From assembly GCA_020631935.1 (NCBI GenBank), contig JACKGP010000005.1, positions 1 to 60,658 of the forward strand: 60,658 nucleotides of DNA, written 5' to 3'. Of this stretch, positions 25,309-34,016 are shown piece after piece. The translations under genes were made by a program, and so were the position numbers. The stretch comes from Candidatus Nomurabacteria bacterium. Lineage in GTDB: Bacteria; Patescibacteriota; Saccharimonadia; Saccharimonadales; Saccharimonadaceae. The number at the start of each line of letters is the position of its first letter. Position 1 is the first letter of the stretch. Under the pieces are notes generated by a model. The model was not told the origin of the DNA. It saw only the letters and a list, made by a program, of their open reading frames with translations, and made no database searches.

Positions 25309-25969
25309 AGGCGTCGACTATCTCTTGGGTAGCCTTAGGCTCTTTAAGGGTCTCAAGTTTCTCTACTGGAACAACAACAAATTTCAAAGAAGAGTTGGCA
25401 GGTATGTCCTCGCCCTGCTCTTGATCGCCATAAGCCTTATTGCTCGGTATAGACAACTGGTAAACACCACCAATCCTCAGACCCTTCATACCTTCGCTCC
25501 AGCCCTTTATAACGCTGCCTGGTCGAACTATTAATGGACTTTTTAGTTTTTTATCATCTATTATACTACTGTCAAATATCTTTGCTTTCTCGTTCCAGCC
25601 GATGTAGTATGCGGCATACGTGGTGTCATCTGTTATCTTTTCGCCCTTGCCAGCCCTTAGGGTCCTTACATCAAGTTTTTTAACATCAGAGTTCTTAAAC
25701 TTTGCAACTCGGCTTTTTTGATCAAATACTGTCTTTTGGTAGTCTTTCGCCAACTCTGGCGCGCGCTTATCCAGCTCCTCTTGCTGTTTGCTGGAGTCTT
25801 CAGCAAACTCCTGGTAATCGCGTTGGTAATCTGCCAGCGCCTTTTGCGCCTTATTTTCAGTATCAGATGAAATGATCATAGCAAGAAAACCAAACAGCGT
25901 ACCTACGACCAATGCAATCGCAATTATCCAAATACCTATTCTCTGCGCACGCGTTGTAGACGACTCCAT
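25295..25969 (-). CDS. Membrane-anchored FKBP-type peptidyl-prolyl isomerase
   Basis: A 224-residue protein. Residues about 12-33 (WIIAIALVVGTLFGFLAMII) form an N-terminal anchor. A charged coiled-coil-like stretch of about 60 residues follows, then a C-terminal FKBP domain with the hallmark residues: YYIGWNEKAKIFDSS, VIKGWSEGMKGLRIGG, and IPSNKAYGDQ. It isomerises proline bonds or chaperones proteins outside the membrane. A Shine-Dalgarno (GAGGGAGAG) precedes the ATG. It leads the transcript that continues into trxB. Confidence 0.9.
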   Translation of the reverse strand: MESSTTRAQRIGIWIIAIALVVGTLFGFLAMIISSDTENKAQKALADYQRDYQEFAEDSSKQQEELDKRAPELAKDYQKTVFDQKSRVAKFKNSDVKKLDVRTLRAGKGEKITDDTTYAAYYIGWNEKAKIFDSSIIDDKKLKSPLIVRPGSVIKGWSEGMKGLRIGGVYQLSIPSNKAYGDQEQGEDIPANSSLKFVVVPVEKLETLKEPKATQEIVDAYGLQ

Positions 25970-26015
25970 ATTTACTCTCCCTCGTATTTGTATACAGATT
26001 AATCTGTCTTATTTA

Positions 26016-26891
26016 TTAGACTAATTGTATCACAAATTGTAATGCCATTACACCTGGCAAGAGCATAGATAACAGTAGTGACCTAACAAAAACAGACTTA
26101 GCCCATTTCTGCTGTGCTGGTATTTTTTTAATGTTTCTTCCCAGCCATACTTGCCACCCCCACCAAAGACCAAGTGTAATCAAAATAGCACCTGGCAATA
26201 GATTCAGGTCCCCCCAAAAAGTTAACACAGTCGCAGAGCCGATATAAACAACCCAGTAGACAAACATCTCCATCCATACCCTTTGGAACGGCCTAACAAC
26301 CGACAAGACAGGTAAATTGGCTGCCTTGTAGTCGTCTTTTCTAAAAATAGTAATCGCATAAAAATGCGTCATCTGCCAAGCTGCAATAAATAGAAATAGT
26401 AGCCACGCGGTTGAATTTAGTTCACCGCTAATTGCAGCATAGCCAGCAACAATCGGTATAGAGCCCGGAAATGTACCGATCAGTGTGCTGCGCGGCGTAA
26501 TTCGCTTTGAGTACGTATAGATAAATGAGTAGCCTATGTAGCCCAACATTCCTAACACTAAGACAGTAATCGGTACAAAGGAATAAAGAACAAATGACCC
26601 GACTAGCAGTAACAATACTGAAAACACTACAGCATGCAAAGTCCTTATCTCCCCGCTAGCTACTGCCCGCTTTTTGGTACGGTGCATAATGGCATCATAC
26701 TTACGATCGATTATATTGTTAGTCACACAGGCTGCTGCAACTATCATAGAGGTGCCCACTAAGCCCCAAAAGAGTGCAGAAAATTGAGACAGTGACGTCA
26801 TTGCCACTAGGCCACCAGCCAAAAAATGCCAAGCATTTCCATAAACAATCCCAGGCTTAATCAGCCTGTACCACGACCTAAGCGACGCCAC
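26016..26891 (-). CDS. cyoE: Protoheme IX farnesyltransferase (heme O synthase)
   Basis: Multi-pass membrane prenyltransferase that adds farnesyl to heme b, making the heme O needed by the CyoB centre. Its 291 residues contain the first Asp-rich motif NNIIDRKYDAIMHRTKKRA and the second region YTYSKRITPRSTLIGTFPGS, followed by about six more helices. Spacing to cyoD is two bases. It is the last gene of the cyoABCDE operon. Heme b itself must be made elsewhere or taken up; no heme biosynthesis gene is seen in this window. Confidence 0.93.
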   Translation of the reverse strand: MASLRSWYRLIKPGIVYGNAWHFLAGGLVAMTSLSQFSALFWGLVGTSMIVAAACVTNNIIDRKYDAIMHRTKKRAVASGEIRTLHAVVFSVLLLLVGSFVLYSFVPITVLVLGMLGYIGYSFIYTYSKRITPRSTLIGTFPGSIPIVAGYAAISGELNSTAWLLFLFIAAWQMTHFYAITIFRKDDYKAANLPVLSVVRPFQRVWMEMFVYWVVYIGSATVLTFWGDLNLLPGAILITLGLWWGWQVWLGRNIKKIPAQQKWAKSVFVRSLLLSMLLPGVMALQFVIQLV

Positions 26892-26893
26892 TA

Positions 26894-27259
26894 CTAAAAG
26901 CCTTTTTTATTCTGTTCAATCATATATTGACGCATGTCACTGGGGCCCATATTCATGTTGTAGTTCATGTTCATAACCACCCAAAGAGAGCCGACTACTA
27001 TTATCAACACCATAATGAAAGTAAACACAAACGACTGAGTCTTCCAACGCGGCTTACTCTCCTCGTCAAGGTGCAAAAAATACCAAGCCTGCACCACGGC
27101 CTGCAAAAGAGCTAATAAGAGTATCGCCACCGCGGTCGCTATACCAACCCCAAATACATCACTAACCACAAACCAGTAGGCTAGTCCGGTTAAAACTACA
27201 GAGACAAAAAAGCCATAGATGTATCGGTCGCGTATTTTTGTATATTCTTTATGCTTCAT
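26894..27259 (-). CDS. cyoD: Cytochrome o ubiquinol oxidase subunit IV
   Basis: Small accessory subunit of the bo3-type oxidase, 121 residues from the ATG at 27259. This start overlaps the cyoC stop as ATGA and gives MKHKEYTKIRDRYIYGFF. A longer in-frame reading from 27304 would lie inside cyoC. There are three membrane helices (FFVSVVLTGLAYWFVVSD; AVAILLLALLQAVVQAWYFL; FVFTFIMVLIIVVGSLWVVM). The HLDEESKPRWK loop between helices 2 and 3 is characteristic of CyoD. It helps assemble the heme-copper centre. Confidence 0.92.
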   Translation of the reverse strand: MKHKEYTKIRDRYIYGFFVSVVLTGLAYWFVVSDVFGVGIATAVAILLLALLQAVVQAWYFLHLDEESKPRWKTQSFVFTFIMVLIIVVGSLWVVMNMNYNMNMGPSDMRQYMIEQNKKGF

Positions 27260-27849
27260 GATACAACCCCCATTAAGTAAACGATTGTAAAGATAAATAT
27301 CCAAACAACATCAAGGAAGTGCCAAAATACACTAAACAAGCCTAGTCGCCTAAGTGCATTTTTATTTAATCCGCGCTTTGTAATGTAGCCGAGCAATACT
27401 ACACCCCATATAATCCCAGCCGTGATATGTAGTCCATGTAAGCCAACTAGCGAGAAGAAGCCAGATAGAAATGCACTGTGGTCGGGACCGTGACCAGCCA
27501 GTATAAACTCTGCGAACTCATATATCTCCATTCCTAGGAAAACTAGACCCAGCACCAGCGTTGCGGCTAGCCAACGAGTAAAACTCACTTTTTGTTTATA
27601 CTTTGCCGCTAGGTATGCCAGGCCACACGTAAAGCTACTTGCCAAAAGTACAAGTGTTTCGACTAGAGCAAAGTTAACATCGAAAATATCACCACTACTC
27701 GGACCGTCATTTGCACCAGGCCGAAGTATCATATACGTGGCAAAGAACGCCGCGAATAGCATTAAATCGCTCATTATATATAGCCAAAAACCTAGTTGTG
27801 CGGGTGAGCTATGCTCTTTTTGCATCAGGGTCGCCGTAGATTTTGTCAT
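27256..27849 (-). CDS. cyoC: Cytochrome o ubiquinol oxidase subunit III
   Basis: A 197-residue, five-helix subunit III of a heme-copper quinol oxidase. GFWLYIMSDLMLFAAFFATYMIL is the conserved first helix, with the shared SDxxxFxxLFxxY-like pattern. LHGLHITAGIIWGVVLL and WHFLDVVWIFIFTIVYLMG are the later signatures. It overlaps cyoB by four bases and cyoD by four bases, so the operon is translationally coupled. Confidence 0.95.
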   Translation of the reverse strand: MTKSTATLMQKEHSSPAQLGFWLYIMSDLMLFAAFFATYMILRPGANDGPSSGDIFDVNFALVETLVLLASSFTCGLAYLAAKYKQKVSFTRWLAATLVLGLVFLGMEIYEFAEFILAGHGPDHSAFLSGFFSLVGLHGLHITAGIIWGVVLLGYITKRGLNKNALRRLGLFSVFWHFLDVVWIFIFTIVYLMGVVS

Positions 27850-29819
27850 CCTCTAGCCTCCTTGTCTAATCTGTAAAGTTCTACTGCTGGTATAGTATAC
27901 TCAACATCATCGTCGAGACCACGACGGATTGCGAAATAGATTATAGCCACCATCGATACAATCATTAGCCACCATACATGCCAAATTGCACCGAATCCAA
28001 ATAGTCCTACCAGTACAGCTATAACAAACCCAAGCGATGAGTTTTTTGGTAATACGATATCCTTATAGTCGCTTCGCTTTAAGCTCTTCACTCCATCAAG
28101 CTTCTGATACCACCATTCGTCACGACGGGTTACTTTTGGTATAACCGCGAAGTTATAAAACGGCGCCGGGCTTGGAGTTGACCACTCTAAAGTTCGACCG
28201 TCCCATGGATCACCCGTCTTATCACGTAGTGTTTTGCGCTTATATACGCTGTATGCAATCTGCACTACCAGCATTCCAGCCCCAAGAGTAATTGCCAAAA
28301 CTCCGATTCCGCTAACAACGAAGAATGGAGTCCACTCTGGATTATCATAATTGTCTAAACGTCGAACTGCCCCCATCAAGCCGAGTGCATAAAGCGGCAT
28401 AAAGGCTAGCAGGAACCCAATTTGCCAGAAGTAAGCTGCTATCTTACCTAATCCTTCGTGCAACCTAAATCCAAATATCTTTGGGAACCAGTATGTGATA
28501 GCGGCTAGGAATGCAAATACCACGCCGCCGATAATTGTGTTGTGGAAGTGTGCCACCAAAAATAGCGTATTGTGAACCTGATAGTCAATCGCTGGCACAG
28601 CCATCATGACACCAGTTACGCCGCCGATAGTAAACGTAGCAACAAAGCAAAGGAACCAAATCATTGGTGTGGTAAATTTAATCTTGCCTCGATACATCGT
28701 AAACAGCCAGTTAAATATTTTCACACCAGTTGGTATTGCGATAATCATAGTCATTATTCCGAAAAACGCATTGACGTTTGCGCCCGCACCCATCGTAAAG
28801 AAGTGATGCTGCCAGACCAAGAAGCTGAAGAACATGATCGCTGTCAGTGCTGCGACCATCGTCTTATACCCAAACAGAGCCTTTCGAGCCATAACCGATA
28901 CGATTTCCGAGAATATACCAAATGCCGGCAACACTAAAATATAGACCTCGGGATGTCCCCACGCCCAGATCAAGTTTACGTACATCATCGGGTTCCCACC
29001 TGCCTCGCTAGTAAAGAAGTGCATTTCAAACAGTCGGTCGAGTGTCATCATTGAGAGTGTAGCTGTCAGTATTGGAAAAGCCAGAAGCACCAAAACCATC
29101 GTGATCAAAACACTCCATGCAAAAACCGGCATTTTCATTAGGGTCATGCCTGGCGCACGATGAGAGATAATTGTAACTATGAAGTTTATGCCACTAAGCA
29201 AAGTACCGATTCCAGCTATCTGAAGTGTCCACAACCAGTAATCAACACCCGGACCAGGACTATACTCTAAGCTAGTCAAAGGAGGATAGCCTAGCCAGCC
29301 ACCATTTGAAAAACCGCCCAAAACAAGACTAAAGTTCACTAGAATCATTGCAACCGCAAATAGCCAAAAACTAAAACTATTTAACCACGGAAATGCTACG
29401 TCGCGAGCGCCAATCATTAGCGGCAAAGCAATATTTATAAGTGCAAACATAAGCCCCATCGCCACAAAGAAAATCATGATTATTCCATGGGCTGTAAATA
29501 CCTGCTGAAATGTATCGGTCTGGAATAGTCCATCGCCACCGGTGATGCCTGCAGCAGCTGTATGCATTCGAAGCATGATAGCGTCACCGATACCACGAAT
29601 CAGCATCAGTACAGACACAATTCCATACATTATGCCGATTTTCTTGGCGTCAACCGTAGTGATCCACTCTTTCCAGAGCCACGTCCATTTCTTGAAGTAA
29701 GTTAGACCCGCTACGACAGCCAACGCCATCAACGGCATGCCGATAGCAGCGCCGATAGTAGCCGGCTCGCTCGGTAGATGCTCCAATCCAAGTCTTCCAA
29801 TCAACCAACTTAAATCCAT
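27846..29819 (-). CDS. cyoB: Cytochrome o ubiquinol oxidase subunit I
   Basis: Catalytic 15-helix subunit (657 residues; E. coli CyoB is 663). All heme and copper ligands are visible: AHGIIMIFFVA (low-spin heme), GHPEVYILVLPAFG (Cu and His-Tyr crosslink), WQHHFFTMG (Cu) and AHFHNTIIGG (both hemes). The proton-channel residues are kept in IGARDVAFPW (D-channel) and IPTGVKIFNW (K-channel). Of the E. coli quinol-site residues R71, D75, H98 and Q101, the first two and the last are present (R75, D79, Q106 here). The His is Thr103. It reduces O2 to water and pumps protons. Confidence 0.97.
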   Translation of the reverse strand: MDLSWLIGRLGLEHLPSEPATIGAAIGMPLMALAVVAGLTYFKKWTWLWKEWITTVDAKKIGIMYGIVSVLMLIRGIGDAIMLRMHTAAAGITGGDGLFQTDTFQQVFTAHGIIMIFFVAMGLMFALINIALPLMIGARDVAFPWLNSFSFWLFAVAMILVNFSLVLGGFSNGGWLGYPPLTSLEYSPGPGVDYWLWTLQIAGIGTLLSGINFIVTIISHRAPGMTLMKMPVFAWSVLITMVLVLLAFPILTATLSMMTLDRLFEMHFFTSEAGGNPMMYVNLIWAWGHPEVYILVLPAFGIFSEIVSVMARKALFGYKTMVAALTAIMFFSFLVWQHHFFTMGAGANVNAFFGIMTMIIAIPTGVKIFNWLFTMYRGKIKFTTPMIWFLCFVATFTIGGVTGVMMAVPAIDYQVHNTLFLVAHFHNTIIGGVVFAFLAAITYWFPKIFGFRLHEGLGKIAAYFWQIGFLLAFMPLYALGLMGAVRRLDNYDNPEWTPFFVVSGIGVLAITLGAGMLVVQIAYSVYKRKTLRDKTGDPWDGRTLEWSTPSPAPFYNFAVIPKVTRRDEWWYQKLDGVKSLKRSDYKDIVLPKNSSLGFVIAVLVGLFGFGAIWHVWWLMIVSMVAIIYFAIRRGLDDDVEYTIPAVELYRLDKEARG

Positions 29820-30734
29820 TTAGTGCTCCATTCCTTCATGATTTGAATTGTCCTCACTAGCTGGCGCTTCGTGACCACCGTGATCCATATACTTCATGAG
29901 AATCTTATCGTACAAACCTTTGTCAGATAGACTCATCTGGTGTACTGGTTCGTCGCGAGATGGCTTTGCAATCTCCTCGTAATGATTATAGTCTAGAGTC
30001 ATTGAACTGCTAGCTATTTTTTTACTTAGTTTCTTAAATGCGTCTCCCGGCATCACCTCAACCGGGAACTTCATATCAGAGTAACCCTCACCGTTAATAT
30101 TGGTATTGTATCCGTAGAATATACCTGTCTTGTTCGGAATTAAGTTTAGCTTAGTGCTCATGCCATTCATTGCATATATCTGTGACCCAAGACTCGGTAT
30201 CCAAAACGCGCTCATCGGTGCATCGGCTGCAACTTCAAAAGACACAGGACGATCAACTTCAAGAGGCAAGCTATTCACTGTAGCAATACCCTCTTCGGGG
30301 TAGATAAACAGCCACTTCCACTGCAGCGCTACGACCTGAACTTTTAGCGGAGGCTTGTCTGCGACAATAGCCTTGTGAGGATCTAGAGAATGCGACGAAA
30401 ACCACGTCACAATTGCCAAGGATGTAATAATTATTACTGGAATACCCCACCATATGGCCTCTAATAGAACATTCTCTTGCCATTCTGGTTTATACTTGGC
30501 TTTTTTATTAGTATCGCGGTAACGCCAAGCAAATATACCGAGCATTAAAAATACCGGAATTACGACTGCTGCAGACAATAATACCGTCAACATTAGTAGT
30601 GACTGCTGATGATCGCCAACTTGACCCGATGGATAAATAACATCGGGCTTTGTTCCAGCCACAAGCCACCACATGATGGCCAAAAACCCAAAAGCAGTAC
30701 CTATAATTATTATCGGCCAGACCAGCTTCTTCAT
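29820..30734 (-). CDS. cyoA: Cytochrome o ubiquinol oxidase subunit II
   Basis: Subunit II of the quinol oxidase (304 residues). It has two membrane helices (residues about 5-27 and 46-70) and an external cupredoxin domain with VVALQWKWLFIYPEEG and LGSQIYAMNGMSTKLNLIP, both close to CyoA. CuA-binding cysteines are absent, as expected for a quinol rather than a cytochrome c oxidase. E. coli CyoA has a lipoprotein cysteine; none is seen near this N-terminus. The C-terminus is His/Glu-rich (DHGGHEAPASEDNSNHEGMEH), perhaps metal-binding. It is first in the cyo order. Confidence 0.95.
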   Translation of the reverse strand: MKKLVWPIIIIGTAFGFLAIMWWLVAGTKPDVIYPSGQVGDHQQSLLMLTVLLSAAVVIPVFLMLGIFAWRYRDTNKKAKYKPEWQENVLLEAIWWGIPVIIITSLAIVTWFSSHSLDPHKAIVADKPPLKVQVVALQWKWLFIYPEEGIATVNSLPLEVDRPVSFEVAADAPMSAFWIPSLGSQIYAMNGMSTKLNLIPNKTGIFYGYNTNINGEGYSDMKFPVEVMPGDAFKKLSKKIASSSMTLDYNHYEEIAKPSRDEPVHQMSLSDKGLYDKILMKYMDHGGHEAPASEDNSNHEGMEH

Positions 30735-30757
30735 ATACTCTTAGCATACTCTTTATG

Positions 30758-32539
30758 CTAATCTAGGGCAATATCGTATTTCTTTAACTGCTTTTTAGCC
30801 CGCTCACTATCGCCTAGCTGCAGAGCTAATAGCTGAGCGTATATGCCGTCTGTTTTTGCTAATTCGTCAGGAGTCCCGATTTCGTGAACTTTTCCATCTT
30901 CGATTGTAACTATCGTATCGACATGCGCAATTGTACTCAGTCTGTGAGCAATTATTAACGTAGTCCTGCCCTTCATCAGTCGTTCTAAAGCCTGCTGAAC
31001 CTCGGCCTCCGCCCTGCTGTCTAGCGCACTAGTCGCCTCGTCCAGTATCAGTATCGGTGCGTCTTTTAAAATAGCCCTTGCTATTGAAATGCGCTGCTTC
31101 TGCCCGCCACTTAGCTTGATTCCCCTTTCGCCAATTTCAGTATCAAGACCATCCGGAAACTTGTCGATGAACTTCCAGGCATTTGCAGCTCGAGCCGCTT
31201 TCTCTACTTCCTTAGTGCTAGCATTTGGCCTAGCGTAGGCAATATTTTCACGAATTGTGCCGCTAAATAATGCCGCATCCTGAAAAACGGTTGCGATATT
31301 CTTGCGTACGCTCATGCGTGAAACAGTACTTATGTCCACGCCGTCGATAGTAATTTTGCCCATATCTGGGTCATAAAGCCTCATTAGTAGGTTAGATATC
31401 GTCGATTTACCCCCACCCGACTCACCCACCAAGGCCAACTTTGTACCAGATTTCAACTCAAACGAGATATCATCCAAGACTTTTTGCGAAGACTCATAGC
31501 TAAAGCTAACATTTTTGTACACTACTGTCGCATTCTTTATGCTTAGAGTTTTTTTGCTATCTTCGACTTCGGGCTCTTCTTTCATTGCAGCCAGGTAGTC
31601 TCGACTATTTGCGACTGCTCTTTGGTAGCTGTCGACAAAAAAGCTAAGATTACGAAGCGGAAAGCTCACTTGCGTAACTAGCGTAATCAACATCACCATA
31701 TCACCGACCGTTAACTGACCTTTAGCTGTTTGGTAAAATAAAATACCGTAAATGGCTGCAAATATTGATCCGAACACGATGCCGCGAAGCGCGTTCATAC
31801 TATGCCAATATCGAGACTGATCTCGAGTTAGGCTGATCATGCCTTCGATGTTGCCCGTAAAGATACGTAGCTCTCGAGGCTCGGTGACATAGCTCTTAAC
31901 TAACCGAGATTGGCCAATCGCCTCGTTAAATCGTCCGCTAGCAGCATCAAATAAACTGTTCTTTTCCTTTTCTAGTTTCTGCCACTTGCCGCTAGTGCGG
32001 GCGGTAAGATAAAGATTGGCCGGTATCAATAACACAAACAAAATAGCCAACGGCCAGCTATATACAAATAGAACTATTATAGTTATGCCGATTGTGAGCA
32101 ATAGAGACAGTAGATTGTTGCTAAAGAATTGCAAAAACTGTGTTATGTCAGTGACGGCTCGCGTTAAGCGATTAACGATTTTTCCAGTAACCTCGCCGTC
32201 GTAATAGCGCTGCGGTAATTTTAGCAATTTTTCAAAATATCGCTTTGATAGCTGATGACGAACTCGAATCGACATTACATCGCCAAACCAGCCGCCAATG
32301 TCGGTAGCTAAAACCGTCACAATCGTCACGCCAAGTTGTGCGACCACAAACCAAATAATCGGCATGACGTCAAATGCTCTTTTGCCGCTAACTACTTCAA
32401 CAATAAAATCAGTTGCGAGTTTGGTGATAAAAGGCGTAGCAAAGTTTATCAACGCACCAATAACACCGGCAATTGCTATTGCGAAAAAATAACCACGCAA
32501 GTGCGATGCATAACCTATTATTTCCCGAATTTCTTTCAC
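30758..32539 (-). CDS. ABC transporter, fused permease and ATPase (type IV exporter)
   Basis: A 593-residue half-exporter. Residues about 1-310 form the six-helix membrane domain. The nucleotide domain carries Walker A GESGGGKST, the signature LSGGQKQR, Walker B ILILDEATSALD and the H-loop AHRLST. The family exports lipids, peptides or drugs; the substrate is unknown. It starts at GTG, with TAAAAT 8 nt upstream and no Shine-Dalgarno. It lies 23 bp upstream of cyoA on the same strand and may be co-transcribed, but no CydDC-type signature links it firmly to the oxidase. Confidence 0.92.
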   Translation of the reverse strand: MKEIREIIGYASHLRGYFFAIAIAGVIGALINFATPFITKLATDFIVEVVSGKRAFDVMPIIWFVVAQLGVTIVTVLATDIGGWFGDVMSIRVRHQLSKRYFEKLLKLPQRYYDGEVTGKIVNRLTRAVTDITQFLQFFSNNLLSLLLTIGITIIVLFVYSWPLAILFVLLIPANLYLTARTSGKWQKLEKEKNSLFDAASGRFNEAIGQSRLVKSYVTEPRELRIFTGNIEGMISLTRDQSRYWHSMNALRGIVFGSIFAAIYGILFYQTAKGQLTVGDMVMLITLVTQVSFPLRNLSFFVDSYQRAVANSRDYLAAMKEEPEVEDSKKTLSIKNATVVYKNVSFSYESSQKVLDDISFELKSGTKLALVGESGGGKSTISNLLMRLYDPDMGKITIDGVDISTVSRMSVRKNIATVFQDAALFSGTIRENIAYARPNASTKEVEKAARAANAWKFIDKFPDGLDTEIGERGIKLSGGQKQRISIARAILKDAPILILDEATSALDSRAEAEVQQALERLMKGRTTLIIAHRLSTIAHVDTIVTIEDGKVHEIGTPDELAKTDGIYAQLLALQLGDSERAKKQLKKYDIALD

Positions 32540-32547
32540 GTCTGTAT

Positions 32548-32553
32548 ATTTTA
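32548..32553 (-). promoter_or_regulatory. -10 box of the ABC exporter (leaderless)
   Basis: TAAAAT on the minus strand, 8 nt before the GTG start at 32539. Confidence 0.4.
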
Positions 32554-32598
32554 CACCCCTGGGTAATAAAATGCTATTGAAACCGCCTAAAGAGTAGC

Positions 32599-32604
32599 TA
32601 TAAT
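32599..32604 (+). promoter_or_regulatory. -10 box of the ThrE-like gene (near-leaderless)
   Basis: TATAAT ending 9 nt before the ATG at 32614. No Shine-Dalgarno is present. Confidence 0.55.
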
Positions 32605-32613
32605 AAATACTAA

Positions 32614-34014
32614 ATGGCTCGATTGATGAAAATAAATAGCGTATTAAAAAATATCTTTATGGACGAAGAAGGTACGCTACCTTTTGATAAGTTTGATGAA
32701 TCGCTAACACCAAACCTGCGAGCATTACGGTTATCCATGAGTATGGCAGACGCGCTACTGTCTATGGATGTAGCCGCGAGCGACGTCGTGGATATGACCC
32801 TGGGTGTCACCGACACGTACTGTAAACGAAAGGTTCAAATAGAGATTGTATCCACTCTCCTGATGTTCTCTCAGGATCGCGGCGATGATCGAGAACCTTT
32901 AACTCTTATTCGGGCCGTCGGATCACGTGATGTGAATATGCGGCAAATTCAGCGTATTCAAGAGCTTATTCGGTCGATTCACAAAGGCAAGTTGACCCTA
33001 GAGCAAGCCGAAAAAAAGTTTGACTACATAATGGATCATCCAGAAAGATATCCGCTATGGCTTCGTACTATTGGAAACGCCCTAATATCTGCTGGTGTAG
33101 GCATGCTCGTGACAGCTTCGCCCATCATAGTTGTAATAATGTTTCTTGCCGGCGCTCTCACGGACAACATCGTTCGCATCATGTCAAAGCGAAGAATGCC
33201 TGCATTTTTTGTCCAAATAGTGGCGGCTTGTTTTATTACCATGATAGCCGGCCTGGTCGCATGGCTTAGCCACGAAGGTATAGCACCAATCTTAAACGAT
33301 GTTGATCCAAACTACATTGTCGTTGGCGGTATTATAATGCTTGCCGCCGGAATGACTGTAGTTGGAGCCGTTCAAGATGCAATCGATGAATACTACATCA
33401 CGGCAAACGCTCGGCTACTGGGCGTTGTAATGATGACCGCTGGAATCGTTGTTGGTGTAGTAATTGGAGTATATATTATGCGAACCCTCGGTATATGGAT
33501 GGACTTATCGCCAACTTCATCGTCACGCATCGATCTGCCGCTCCAGTACACAGGAGCGACCCTTCTAGCCGCTGGCTACGCCATTGGCCGACACGCTACT
33601 ATGCTCGGCGTAGTGCTATCGGGTCTTATAGGTTTCATAACATACGCCTCCTTCCTGGCACTTAACATGGGATCACTCTCGGCAATAGCCGCCAGCGGAG
33701 TAGCAGCCGCTATAGCAGGTGCGCTAGCCACACTATCATCGCGAGTATCGCGTATACCATCAATTGTCTTGGCTAGCGCCGGCATAATCACACTTGTGCC
33801 AGGATTAACCCTATTCAATGGACTAATGGGTATTTTTGTCGACTCCAACTCTTGGACTATAGACAACACAGGCTCTGCGCTACTGCTAAAAGCACTGTTT
33901 ATTGCGTTGTCTGTTGCTGGAGGAGTAAGCTTTGGAATACTGTTCACTCGACCACTACGTCGGACACTTACTCGGGCAAAACGGGTATTGCCACGACGTA
34001 AGCTGCAAGGCTAG
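32614..34014 (+). CDS. Threonine/serine exporter family protein (ThrE-like)
   Basis: A 466-residue membrane protein with the ThrE architecture. An N-terminal soluble domain holds the family segment KGKLTLEQAEKKFDYIMDHP and a preceding DVVDMTLGVTDTYCKRKVQ. About ten hydrophobic helices follow from residue 150. Characterised ThrE proteins export threonine and serine. Here the substrate is inferred only. It is a single gene divergent from the ABC exporter and convergent with pheT, two bases apart at the ends. Confidence 0.88.
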   Translation: MARLMKINSVLKNIFMDEEGTLPFDKFDESLTPNLRALRLSMSMADALLSMDVAASDVVDMTLGVTDTYCKRKVQIEIVSTLLMFSQDRGDDREPLTLIRAVGSRDVNMRQIQRIQELIRSIHKGKLTLEQAEKKFDYIMDHPERYPLWLRTIGNALISAGVGMLVTASPIIVVIMFLAGALTDNIVRIMSKRRMPAFFVQIVAACFITMIAGLVAWLSHEGIAPILNDVDPNYIVVGGIIMLAAGMTVVGAVQDAIDEYYITANARLLGVVMMTAGIVVGVVIGVYIMRTLGIWMDLSPTSSSRIDLPLQYTGATLLAAGYAIGRHATMLGVVLSGLIGFITYASFLALNMGSLSAIAASGVAAAIAGALATLSSRVSRIPSIVLASAGIITLVPGLTLFNGLMGIFVDSNSWTIDNTGSALLLKALFIALSVAGGVSFGILFTRPLRRTLTRAKRVLPRRKLQG

Positions 34015-34016
34015 CA

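Noticed and set aside
30758..32539. Calling the ABC exporter CydDC or a cyo assembly factor
   Set aside because: It is a single gene with a generic type IV exporter layout; only proximity links it to the oxidase.
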